DNA from: Candidatus Kaiserbacteria bacterium RIFCSPHIGHO2_01_FULL_58_22
Lineage (GTDB): Bacteria > Patescibacteriota > Minisyncoccia > Phycocordibacterales > UBA2100
Length of the DNA stretch: 21,221 nt
Assembly (NCBI GenBank): GCA_001781445.1
Contig: MFLB01000011.1
Span: forward strand, 2,360 to 23,580
Reading direction: 5' to 3'
This document shows, piece by piece, positions 7,026-14,333 of the stretch (positions are counted from its first letter, which is position 1; every line of letters begins with the position of its first letter). The position numbers and the translations under genes are program-made. The notes beneath the pieces were generated by a model. It saw nothing but the letters and a program-made list of their open reading frames with translations. It was not told the DNA's origin and searched no databases.

Positions 7026-9767
7026 ATGTCAGAATCAAAAAAACACGAAAGCGACCCCTCGACTGCGCTCGGGGCAGGCAAAATCGTCATAAAAGGCGCG
7101 CGGACGCATAATTTGAAAAATATCAACGTGGAGGTCCCGCGCAATAAGATGGTCGTTTTTACGGGGCTTTCGGGGAGCGGGAAGTCGTCGCTTGCGTTCG
7201 ATACGATATTCGCCGAAGGGCAGAGGAAGTACGTCGAGTCGCTTTCGGCGTACGCGCGGCAATTTTTGCGGCAAATGCAGAAGCCCGATGTCGATGAGAT
7301 ATCAGGGCTCTCGCCGGCGATATCCATCGATCAAAAGAGCCGCTCCAACAATCCTCGCTCGACGGTGGCGACGATAACCGAGATATACGACTACCTGCGC
7401 GTCCTCTACGCGCGCATCGGACATCCGCATTGTCCCACGTGCGGCAGGGAAGTACGGAAACTTTCCAACGAGGAGATATTGGAAAGTGTTTTGAGAATTG
7501 TTGAGGAAGTCCGTAAGCATAAAGGTCCGGCCTTAAAGAATGCCAAGAGTCGGGCTTTAACGAGCTCGGTATCCAAAGAAAAAATCTGCATATCGTCTCC
7601 CGTGGTCGTCGGACGAAAGGGAGAATACTATCAGCTTCTCTACGACATGCTCAACAAGGGCTTCGAAAAGGCCATTGTAGATGGTAAGGAATTATCGCTA
7701 CGCGAGCGTGTCGAGCTAAAGAAGCATTTTAAGCACGACATAGACATCGTCGTCGACGAGATATTCGTGAGCGAGTTCGTGGACGACCCGAAAGCCGCGC
7801 GGGAGAGGGCGAGCGAGGCGATAGAGCGCGCGCTCCACGAGTCGTCTGGGCTAGTTCGAATAACCAGCCCCTCGACAAAGCTCGGGGCAGAAACGAGCGG
7901 CGAAAGCCGCATCGTTTCTGCAAAGTTCATGTGCCCATTCGACGGCTTTTCTTTTCCGGAGGTCGAGCCGCGGCTCTTTTCGTTCAACTCGCCCTACGGC
8001 GCATGTCCGGAGTGCAAAGGACTCGGCTCCAAATACTTTTTTGGCGACGAGCCGTGCGATTTCTGTAGCGGAGCGCGGCTTCGACCCGAATCTCTTAATG
8101 TATTCATTGGTTCAAACCCGCGAGGCGACGCCTCGTGGGTTCAGCGAGGAGACACCTCGCAGACGGGGAGTCATCTCGCGGAGATTCCGCGTGGATTGAA
8201 CATTGTGGAAGTTTCCTCGCTATCGATAGAGGATGCAATGGATTTCTTTAAAAAACTGAAGCTGACGAAGAAAGAAGAGGAGATATCGCACGTCGTCATT
8301 AAGGAAATAACCTCACGCCTGCAGTTCATGTTGAACGTCGGCATCGAGTACCTCACCCTCGATAGAAAGGCGAACACTTTGAGCGGCGGCGAGGCCCAGC
8401 GCATTCGGCTCGCCTCCCAGCTCGGGAGCGGCCTCGTGGGCGCCCTCTACGTCTTGGACGAGCCCACGATCGGCCTCCATCAGCGCGACAACGACAAGCT
8501 TATCGAGACCTTGAAGCGTCTGCGCGACCTCGGCAACACCGTTCTCATCGTCGAGCATGACGAGGATTCCATCTTCGCGTCCGACTACATCGTCGATCTC
8601 GGACCCGGCGCAGGAGTGCATGGAGGCACGGTTGTCGCATCGGGATGGTTGGACGAACTTCTAACGGCAAAGAGCAATAAATCTGGCTCGCGGACGCTTT
8701 CATATTTGCGGGACGAAACGCGGATAGAAATACCCGAAAAACGTCGCACGGCGGACAGGGGGAAACTCAAAATACGCGGCGCGAGCAAATTCAATCTGGA
8801 CAAAGTCAATGTGGACATTCCGCTCGGAAAATTGGTTTGCATAACCGGAGTATCCGGTTCCGGAAAATCGACGTTTTTGTACGAGATACTTCACAGAAAT
8901 CTTTTGGCGCGATTCGACAAACGGTACCGTAGTGCCAAAACATATAACGCCGCTGAATTTTCGGGCACCGAATATCTCGGTCGCTCCATCCTCATTGACC
9001 AATCACCTATAGGCCGCACGCCGCGCTCGAATCCTGCGACGTACACCGGCGCATGGACGCATATCCGCGACCTGTTCGCGATGAGCGAGGAGGCTCGGGC
9101 CCGCGCTTGGGGGCCGGGGCGTTTTTCCTTCAACGTGAAAGGCGGCAGGTGCGAGGCATGTCAGGGAAATGGGCTGGTCGCCGTCGAGATGCACTTTTTG
9201 CCGACTGTGTATGTGACGTGCGACGTGTGCAACGGCAAGCGCTTTATGAAGGAGACGCTGGAGGTCAAATACAAAAAGAAGAGTATTCACGACATTCTCT
9301 CAATGACCGTCGAAGAGGCGCTCGCATTTTTCGAAGATATTCCCGCTATATCGGATCGTTTGCACTCGCTTTCGGATGTGGGTCTCGATTATCTCGAACT
9401 CGGCCAGAGCGCGACGACGCTCTCCGGAGGAGAGGCCCAGCGCGTGAAGATCGCCTCGGAGCTCTATCGTCCGCTTACGACGAAAACGATATACCTCCTC
9501 GACGAGCCTACGGTCGGCTTGCACTACGACGATGTCGCGAAGCTCATTCAGATACTCCAAAAGCTCGTCGAGAAAGGGAATTCTGTCGTCGTCATCGAGC
9601 ATAATCTCGACGTTCTGAAATGCGCCGACTACATCATCGACCTCGGTCCGGAAGGCGGAGCGGGCGGTGGAAGAATCGTCGCAAAGGGCACGCCCGAAGA
9701 AGTATCAAAGACGGACGGTTCCCATACGGGATACTACCTGAAGCGCGTACTCAAGAAACCGCGCTGA
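7026..9767 (+). CDS. uvrA: UvrABC excision nuclease subunit A
   Basis: The 913-residue ABC-type ATPase recognises DNA damage as a dimer and delivers UvrB. Both ATPase halves are visible: Walker A GLSGSGKSSLAFDT and GVSGSGKSTFLYE, signature LSGGEAQRIRLASQLGSGL and LSGGEAQRVKIASEL, Walker B YVLDEPTIGLH and YLLDEPTVGLH. C-terminal zinc finger CEACQGNG...CDVCNGKR is intact. The insertion-domain finger reads CPFD...CPEC, so its second Cys is replaced by Asp. Palindromic elements encode PSTALGAG at the N-terminus, PSTKLGAETSGESRIV near 281-299 and RGDAS...RGDTS near 364-379; the last lies in about 28 residues absent from E. coli UvrA. ATG 7026 is chosen; GTG 7020 adds two residues and is better spaced from GAGGG. 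Ends three bases from convergent carB. Confidence 0.96.
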   Translation: MSESKKHESDPSTALGAGKIVIKGARTHNLKNINVEVPRNKMVVFTGLSGSGKSSLAFDTIFAEGQRKYVESLSAYARQFLRQMQKPDVDEISGLSPAISIDQKSRSNNPRSTVATITEIYDYLRVLYARIGHPHCPTCGREVRKLSNEEILESVLRIVEEVRKHKGPALKNAKSRALTSSVSKEKICISSPVVVGRKGEYYQLLYDMLNKGFEKAIVDGKELSLRERVELKKHFKHDIDIVVDEIFVSEFVDDPKAARERASEAIERALHESSGLVRITSPSTKLGAETSGESRIVSAKFMCPFDGFSFPEVEPRLFSFNSPYGACPECKGLGSKYFFGDEPCDFCSGARLRPESLNVFIGSNPRGDASWVQRGDTSQTGSHLAEIPRGLNIVEVSSLSIEDAMDFFKKLKLTKKEEEISHVVIKEITSRLQFMLNVGIEYLTLDRKANTLSGGEAQRIRLASQLGSGLVGALYVLDEPTIGLHQRDNDKLIETLKRLRDLGNTVLIVEHDEDSIFASDYIVDLGPGAGVHGGTVVASGWLDELLTAKSNKSGSRTLSYLRDETRIEIPEKRRTADRGKLKIRGASKFNLDKVNVDIPLGKLVCITGVSGSGKSTFLYEILHRNLLARFDKRYRSAKTYNAAEFSGTEYLGRSILIDQSPIGRTPRSNPATYTGAWTHIRDLFAMSEEARARAWGPGRFSFNVKGGRCEACQGNGLVAVEMHFLPTVYVTCDVCNGKRFMKETLEVKYKKKSIHDILSMTVEEALAFFEDIPAISDRLHSLSDVGLDYLELGQSATTLSGGEAQRVKIASELYRPLTTKTIYLLDEPTVGLHYDDVAKLIQILQKLVEKGNSVVVIEHNLDVLKCADYIIDLGPEGGAGGGRIVAKGTPEEVSKTDGSHTGYYLKRVLKKPR
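7055..7075. repeat. PST-type hairpin element near the uvrA start
   Basis: A C-rich left arm and G-rich right arm form an imperfect hairpin (CCC/GGG plus CGA/TCG with one bulged base). It is read in frame as DPSTALGAG, ahead of the first conserved UvrA block. A second copy in the same reading frame is at 7867-7888. Confidence 0.7.
7867..7888. repeat. Second PST-type hairpin in uvrA
   Basis: Same layout and reading frame as the copy at 7055-7075, here read as SPSTKLGAE. The left half and the CTCGGGGCAG right half match; the three central bases differ. It abuts a further stem-loop at 7887. Confidence 0.75.
7887..7921. repeat. GAAA-capped palindrome in uvrA
   Basis: Arms GCAGAAACGA and TCGTTTCTGC enclose a second stem GCGGC/GCCGC closed by the tetraloop GAAA, giving 15 base pairs with one bulged A. 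It is read as AETSGESRIVSA and fills the variable loop just before the first zinc-finger Cys. Confidence 0.85.
8115..8160. repeat. Double palindromic unit insert in uvrA
   Basis: First hairpin 8115-8141: 12-base arms with one G-T wobble, core AGGCGACGCCT at 8123-8133. Second hairpin 8144-8160: arms GCGAGG/CCTCGC, core AGGAGACACCT at 8147-8157. They encode NPRGDAS and QRGDTS within an insertion of about 28 residues between FIGS and NIVEVSSLSI. Confidence 0.9.
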
Positions 9768-9770
9768 ACC

Positions 9771-12700
9771 TTAGGTCCGATACTCACTCCACGCTTTCGC
9801 TTTGAGGCCATTGCCTTTTTGCTCCGCAAGGGCGGTAACGAAGGCTTCGGCGAGCTGGCGGTTGGTTATGAGAGGTATGTTCAGATCTATCGCTTTGCGT
9901 CGGATCTTGAAGCCCTCGGTCGACTCTCCCTGATGCGGATGCGTCGGGATGTTGATGATGAGGTCGAGCTTGCCGTTCGCGAGCAGGCTGGTGACATCCA
10001 GCTTTTTCGCAGTGTTTATTTTGTATACTTTCTCGCAGGGAATTCCGCGCGCCTGTAAAAAGTCGGCCGTGTTCTCCGTCGCGTACAGCTTGAATCTCAT
10101 GTCGCGCAGGAGCTCAAGCGAAGGAAGCAACTTCAGCTTGCTCTCATCCTTGCCGATGGAAACGAGGATGTTCTTTTTCGGGAGCCTGAATCCGGCCGCG
10201 AGCATGGATTTGAGGAGCGCCTCGCTGTAGGAGTCGCCAAAGCATGCCACTTCGCCGGTCGAGGCCATTTCGACGCGCGAGGTCGGATCGGCTCCCTTGA
10301 TGCGTCCGTAGGAGAATTGCGGGGATTTTACCGCGACGAAATCGAGTTCGACGGTGCGGTAGTTGCCCGAGACGTCCTCGCCGAGGGCCGCTCGCGTGGC
10401 GATGTCGATAAAGTTGTATCCCGTCACTTTCGAGACGAAGGGGAAGGAGCGCGACGCGCGCAGATTGCATTCGATGACCTGCAGGCGGTTGTCTTTGGCG
10501 ATGAACTGGATGTTGAAGGGGCCCGTGATGCGGAGCTCGCGGATGATTTTTTTCGTTATTTCCTTGGCGCGGCGCATGGTTTCCAGATAAGTGCGCTGTG
10601 GCGGCAGGACGACCGTGGCATCGCCGGAGTGCGTGCCGGCGTTCTCGACGTGCTCCGTGATCGCGTAGACGACCAGCCTCCCGTTTCTCGCGACGCCGTC
10701 TATCTCGATCTCGCGCGCGTTCTCGATGAATTTAGAGATGACGACGGGATGATCCGGAGAAACGGCGGCGGCGCGCTTGAGGTATGCGATGAGCGATCCG
10801 CGGTCGGCCGCGACGCTCATCGCGGCGCCGGATAGGACGTAGGAGGGACGCACCAGGACGGGGTAACCGATATCTTCGGCCGTTTTCACCGCCGAGGAAA
10901 GCGTTCGAAGTTCCGCCCACGCGGGCTGATCCACGCGCAGAGAATCGAGAAGCGCGGAAAAGGCGTGCCGATTTTCGGCGCGGTCTATGTCCTCCGCGCG
11001 GGTCCCGAATATGCGGATGCCGTTCTTATGAAGCGGTATCGCGAGATTGTTGGGGAGCTGGCCGCCCGTGGAGACGAAGACGCCGCGCGGCTTCTCGAAT
11101 TCGACGATATCGAGGACGCGCTCGAGCGAAAGTTCATCGAAATAAAGCCTATCAGACATATCGTAGTCGGTCGAAACGGTCTCCGGATTGTAATTGATCA
11201 TGATGGTCTGGAATTTTTTCGCCGCGAGCGTCTTCAGCGCCTGCACGCCCGACCAGTCGAATTCGACCGATGAACCGATCGCGTACGGCCCGCTTCCGAG
11301 GACAACGGCGCTTTTTTTGCCCGGCTCGACGTCGTGCGAATCTCCGTGGTAGGTGAGGTACAGGTAGTTGGTTTGCGCCGGGAATTCGCCTGCGAGCGTG
11401 TCTATCTGCTTTACGACGGGAAGTACTTCGTGCTTCCGCCGGAGCGCGCGGATCTTCTCGGGCGTCGTTCGTTTGAGGGTAGCGATTTGCGCATCGGAGA
11501 AGCCAAGCCTCTTGGCCTTCCAAAGAAGGTCTGACCTTCCTAGAAGGTCAGACCTTCTGGCGAGCTTTTCAAATTCCATGATGTTCTTCATTTTTTCCAC
11601 GAACCACGGATCGATATGCGAAAGCGAACTGATTTTTTGGACCGATACGCCTTTTCGCAGCGCCTCCGCAATTGCAAATATCCGGTTGGTCGTGGGGTGC
11701 CTTATTTGATCGAGATAGTGGGCGGCCTGCCCCGTGAGGCGTTTACTGTCTAATGGGGTAAAACCGCCTGCTCCAACGGCGAGCATGCGCAATGCTTTCT
11801 GAAGCACTTCCTCAAAGCTACGGCCGATCGCCATCACTTCGCCAACGCTTTTCATTTCCGTTCCGATCCGGGGAGCGGCGTGCGCGAACTTCGTGAGGTC
11901 CCAGCGGGGGACCTTCAAGACGAGGTAATCGAGCGCCGGTTCGAAGTATGCGCTCGTCGTTCTCGTAACGGAATTTTTCAGCTCCGGCAGTGTGTGGCCG
12001 AGCGCGAGCTTTGCGGCGACGAACGCGAGCGGATAGCCGGTCGCCTTGGAGGCGAGGGCCGAAGAGCGCGAGAGCCGCGCATTGACTTCGATCACGCGAT
12101 AATCGCCCGTTTTTGGGTGGAGGCCATACTGGATGTTGCATTCGCCGACGACGCCGAGGTGCCGGATGACGCGTATCGCGATCTCGCGAAGCGAGTGGTA
12201 CTCCTCATTGGAGAGCGTCTGCGACGGAGCGACGACCATGCTCTCTCCCGTGTGGATGCCCATCGGATCGAGATTTTCCATGTTGCATACCGTGATGCAG
12301 TTGTCCGCCCGGTCGCGCACGACCTCGTACTCGACCTCTTTCCAGCCGCCGAGATATTCTTCGATCAAGACCTGTGGAAGGCCTGCCCCGGCAGACAGGC
12401 TCCTGAAGACCTCCGTGAGTTTCTCCGCGAGCTCTTTCGCGTCTCTGACGATGCCCGAGCCCTCGCCGCCGAGAGCGAATCCGGCGCGCACCATCACGGG
12501 ATACCCGATTTCCGCCGCGCTTTTCAGCGCTTCGTGCGTGGTGCGGGCCGCATGACTGCGCGCGACCTTCACGCCGATCTCGCGCAAGCGGCGCACGAAG
12601 AGCTCGCGGTCCTCGGTGTCGCGTATCGCGGAAACGGGCGTGCCGAGAACTCGCACGTTGTATTTCTTGAGCGTTCCGCTCTTCTCGAGCGCGAGACCCA

Positions 12701-12983
12701 AATTCAACGCAGTTTGTCCTCCAAAACCGAGCAGTATCCCGTTCGGTCTCTCTTTCTTAATTACCTGTGTCGCGAATTGTTCGGTGAGCGGGAGAAAATA
12801 GACTGTGTCCGCCAATCTCTCGTCTGTCTGAACGGTCGCGATATTCGGATTGATGAGAACGACATGAATGCCCTCCTCCTTTAGCGCCTTGATGGCCTGC
12901 GAGCCGGAATAGTCGAACTCGCCCGCCTGACCGATCTTGAGCCCCCCCGAACCAAGCAGTAAAACTTTTTTTAACTTTCCCAT
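9771..12983 (-). CDS. carB: Carbamoyl-phosphate synthase large subunit
   Basis: The 1070-residue enzyme (usual length about 1070) makes carbamoyl phosphate from bicarbonate, ammonia from CarA and two ATP, feeding pyrimidine or arginine synthesis. It shows two ATP-grasp halves (first with RAGFALGGEGSGIV and NMENLDPMGIHTGES, second with RPSYVLSGAAM and GDATVVLPPQ), a central oligomerisation part, and a C-terminal MGS-like allosteric domain (KKNILVSIGKDES onward). Many stretches (NYLYLTY, SSVEFDW, GGQLPNNLA, VISKFIENA) match my memory of eukaryotic CAD better than E. coli CarB. Two palindromic elements are in frame: residues 476-487 (RRSDLLGRSDLL) and 195-201 (LSAGAG). It follows carA after one base and ends three bases from convergent uvrA. 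Confidence 0.97.
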   Translation of the reverse strand: MGKLKKVLLLGSGGLKIGQAGEFDYSGSQAIKALKEEGIHVVLINPNIATVQTDERLADTVYFLPLTEQFATQVIKKERPNGILLGFGGQTALNLGLALEKSGTLKKYNVRVLGTPVSAIRDTEDRELFVRRLREIGVKVARSHAARTTHEALKSAAEIGYPVMVRAGFALGGEGSGIVRDAKELAEKLTEVFRSLSAGAGLPQVLIEEYLGGWKEVEYEVVRDRADNCITVCNMENLDPMGIHTGESMVVAPSQTLSNEEYHSLREIAIRVIRHLGVVGECNIQYGLHPKTGDYRVIEVNARLSRSSALASKATGYPLAFVAAKLALGHTLPELKNSVTRTTSAYFEPALDYLVLKVPRWDLTKFAHAAPRIGTEMKSVGEVMAIGRSFEEVLQKALRMLAVGAGGFTPLDSKRLTGQAAHYLDQIRHPTTNRIFAIAEALRKGVSVQKISSLSHIDPWFVEKMKNIMEFEKLARRSDLLGRSDLLWKAKRLGFSDAQIATLKRTTPEKIRALRRKHEVLPVVKQIDTLAGEFPAQTNYLYLTYHGDSHDVEPGKKSAVVLGSGPYAIGSSVEFDWSGVQALKTLAAKKFQTIMINYNPETVSTDYDMSDRLYFDELSLERVLDIVEFEKPRGVFVSTGGQLPNNLAIPLHKNGIRIFGTRAEDIDRAENRHAFSALLDSLRVDQPAWAELRTLSSAVKTAEDIGYPVLVRPSYVLSGAAMSVAADRGSLIAYLKRAAAVSPDHPVVISKFIENAREIEIDGVARNGRLVVYAITEHVENAGTHSGDATVVLPPQRTYLETMRRAKEITKKIIRELRITGPFNIQFIAKDNRLQVIECNLRASRSFPFVSKVTGYNFIDIATRAALGEDVSGNYRTVELDFVAVKSPQFSYGRIKGADPTSRVEMASTGEVACFGDSYSEALLKSMLAAGFRLPKKNILVSIGKDESKLKLLPSLELLRDMRFKLYATENTADFLQARGIPCEKVYKINTAKKLDVTSLLANGKLDLIINIPTHPHQGESTEGFKIRRKAIDLNIPLITNRQLAEAFVTALAEQKGNGLKAKAWSEYRT
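11524..11558. repeat. In-frame palindromic insert in carB
   Basis: Perfect 16-base arms flank a 3-base loop. Each arm is itself self-complementary: AGGTCTGACCT (11527-11537) and AGGTCAGACCT (11545-11555). On the coding strand both units are read in the same frame, giving the repeat RSDLLGRSDLL just before the conserved KRLGFSD. Confidence 0.9.
12381..12400. repeat. Short nested hairpin in carB
   Basis: GCCTG/CAGGC encloses CTGCC/GGCAG; these stems are alternatives sharing bases. It is read on the minus strand as SLSAGAGL, before the conserved QVLIEE. The sequence resembles GCCTGCCGGCAGGC-type repeats I recall from Parcubacteria contigs. Confidence 0.5.
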
Positions 12984-12984
12984 A

Positions 12985-14058
12985 TTACTTTTTCAGGCTC
13001 GCGATGAATTCATCAAATATCCACGCTGTATCTGTCGGTCCCGGTGATGCTTCAGGGTGAAATTGCACCGACGTCCATGGTTTCGTCTTGTGCCGCAGGC
13101 CTTCGTTCGAGCCGTCGTTCGCGTTCACGAACCACTCTTCCCATCCGGCGGACAGTGTTTTTGCGTCTACGGCGAATCCGTGGTTTTGGGAGGTGATGTA
13201 ACAACGCCCCGTACGCACGTCTATACACGGCTGATTTTGGGAGCGGTGACCGTACTTGAGCTTGTAGGTTTTTGCGCCGGCGGCAAGGGCTAGGAGCTGG
13301 TTTCCCAAGCACACGCCGAGGATCGGCTTTCCTTTCTCCATCGCTCTTCGAATGTTCTCGATAGTCGCACCGCACATCGTCGGATCGCCGGGTCCGTTCG
13401 AGAGAAGAAGGCCGTCGTACGGTTCTTTCGTGAAGTCGTGATTCCAGGGTACGCGGATGACGGTCGCGCCGCGCGCGACGAGGGAACGCACGATGTTCTC
13501 TTTCATGCCGCAATCGACCGCGACTATACGCACGCGACCGCCTTTGTATACGCGTTTTTTCTTCGGACTCACGCGGGCCACGAGATTCTCCTTGTTCGGG
13601 TCCGCGAAACCAATGTTTGATCTACGAGAGCGAACATGTTCGATGCGCCCGAGGATAACGCCGTGCTCGCGCAGGCGCTTCGTGAGCGCGCGCGTGTCCA
13701 CACCCGTCATCGCTGGCACTCCGGATTCTTTGAGCCATGCCGCGAGCGACTTTTTTGCAGTGCTGTGAGAATAGTTCTCCGAGTATTCGGAAACGACGAG
13801 GCCCGCAATTTGAATTTTCCGAGACTCGAAAGGCGGAGTGTCGGGCTTGCCCTCCGTAGCTTTAGCGAAGGAGGGCACTCCATAATTGCCGACTAACGGG
13901 TAGGTGAGAACGAGGATTTGCCCGGCATACGAGGGATCAGTGAGACTCTCCGGATATCCCACCATGCCGGTATTAAAGACCACCTCGCCTGTGACCGAGC
14001 GATCCGATCCGAAGCTCTCGCCCTCTACCACCGTCCCGTCCTTAAGGTACAACTTCAT
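12985..14058 (-). CDS. carA: Carbamoyl-phosphate synthase small (glutaminase) subunit
   Basis: The 357-residue amidotransferase hydrolyses glutamine and channels ammonia to CarB. The start at 14058 (MKLYLKDGTVVEGESFG) is chosen because the frame stays open upstream for 76 codons that show no family similarity and contain the terminator stem. The N-terminal domain has GMVGYPESLTDPSYAGQ and LTYPLVGNYGVP. The class I glutaminase domain has LSNGPGDP, GVCLGNQLLALAAG (nucleophile Cys250), TSQNHGFAVD and QFHPEASPGP (His334, Glu336). The whole sequence is closer to the glutaminase part of eukaryotic CAD than to E. coli CarA, as recalled. A hairpin element encodes PSFAKATEGKP at residues 62-72 in a variable loop. 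No Shine-Dalgarno sequence is visible; expression is probably governed by the structured leader upstream. Confidence 0.96.
   Translation of the reverse strand: MKLYLKDGTVVEGESFGSDRSVTGEVVFNTGMVGYPESLTDPSYAGQILVLTYPLVGNYGVPSFAKATEGKPDTPPFESRKIQIAGLVVSEYSENYSHSTAKKSLAAWLKESGVPAMTGVDTRALTKRLREHGVILGRIEHVRSRRSNIGFADPNKENLVARVSPKKKRVYKGGRVRIVAVDCGMKENIVRSLVARGATVIRVPWNHDFTKEPYDGLLLSNGPGDPTMCGATIENIRRAMEKGKPILGVCLGNQLLALAAGAKTYKLKYGHRSQNQPCIDVRTGRCYITSQNHGFAVDAKTLSAGWEEWFVNANDGSNEGLRHKTKPWTSVQFHPEASPGPTDTAWIFDEFIASLKK
13849..13876. repeat. PSFAKATEGKP-coding hairpin in carA
   Basis: GCCCTCC/GGAGGGC arms (7 bp) with further partial pairing inside; an outer GGAGTG/CACTCC pair is offset by a few bases. 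It is read on the minus strand as PSFAKATEGKP. I recall this peptide recurring in unrelated proteins of CPR genomes, which supports a dispersed repeat. Confidence 0.75.
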
Positions 14059-14270
14059 ACTAGGGTAAGAAAAAGCCCGCTGGAAGCGGGCGAGAGAAGA
14101 GAAAGCAAACCCCGCACCAAAATTCTCACGTCGCCTCCCTTTTTGAGAAATCTGCGGCCAGCTACGTGAAGAGATTGGTGTGGGAAATTGAAGAATGCTG
14201 AATTTGGTACGGAGCAAGAAAATACACCCCGGTGGGTGGTGGCTGGCTTCACGTCTTGGAGGCTCATTAA
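14059..14270 (-). promoter_or_regulatory. Structured carAB leader, candidate riboswitch or attenuator
   Basis: About 210 bases without a credible gene lie between the carA promoter and ATG. On the minus strand GCCTCC (14263-14258) can pair with GGAGGC (14138-14133), enclosing ACGTGAAG (14254-14247) with CTTCACGT (14171-14164), a nested two-stem scaffold. Competing pairings exist downstream: TTCTC with GAGAA, and CCGCA with TGCGG. The leader ends in the terminator at 14070-14091. No T-box or known riboswitch consensus was recognised. Confidence 0.55.
14070..14091 (-). terminator. Intrinsic terminator/attenuator just before carA
   Basis: On the minus strand GCCCGC-TTCCA-GCGGGC is followed directly by TTTTTC, a classic rho-independent terminator. 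It ends 11 bases before the carA ATG and faces carA, so it must act on carAB transcription. The + strand has no T-run after the stem. Confidence 0.75.
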
Positions 14271-14276
14271 AATTAG

Positions 14277-14305
14277 AGAATAGCAAACGATTGCCCCGAT
14301 GTCAA
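14277..14305 (-). promoter_or_regulatory. Sigma70-type promoter of carAB
   Basis: On the minus strand a perfect TTGACA (-35) is followed by a 17-base spacer and TATTCT (-10). Transcription would start near 14270, giving the long leader. It is the only promoter in the core with a consensus -35 that I found, and it lies back to back with the uvrC promoter. Confidence 0.75.
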
Positions 14306-14320
14306 ACCGAGCGGCTTGTG

Positions 14321-14326
14321 TATACT
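14321..14326 (+). promoter_or_regulatory. -10 box of uvrC (leaderless-type)
   Basis: TATACT is seven bases before the uvrC ATG. No Shine-Dalgarno sequence is visible. It is divergent from, and within 20 bases of, the carA -35 box. Confidence 0.5.
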
Positions 14327-14333
14327 CCAAGCC

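Noticed and set aside
7510..7590. Possible further palindromic insert in uvrA (about 20 extra residues before ISSPVVVGRKGEY)
   Set aside because: The region does look longer than in E. coli UvrA, but only a 6-bp TTAAAG/CTTTAA pair is visible, too weak to call an element.
14100..14280. T-box or tRNA-like element in the carA leader
   Set aside because: No T-box antiterminator consensus and no tRNA cloverleaf could be built; only generic stems and the terminator are visible.
14059..14286. N-terminal extension of carA by 76 codons
   Set aside because: The extension has no CarA similarity, contains the terminator stem and T-run, and MKLYLKDGTV is the normal family start.
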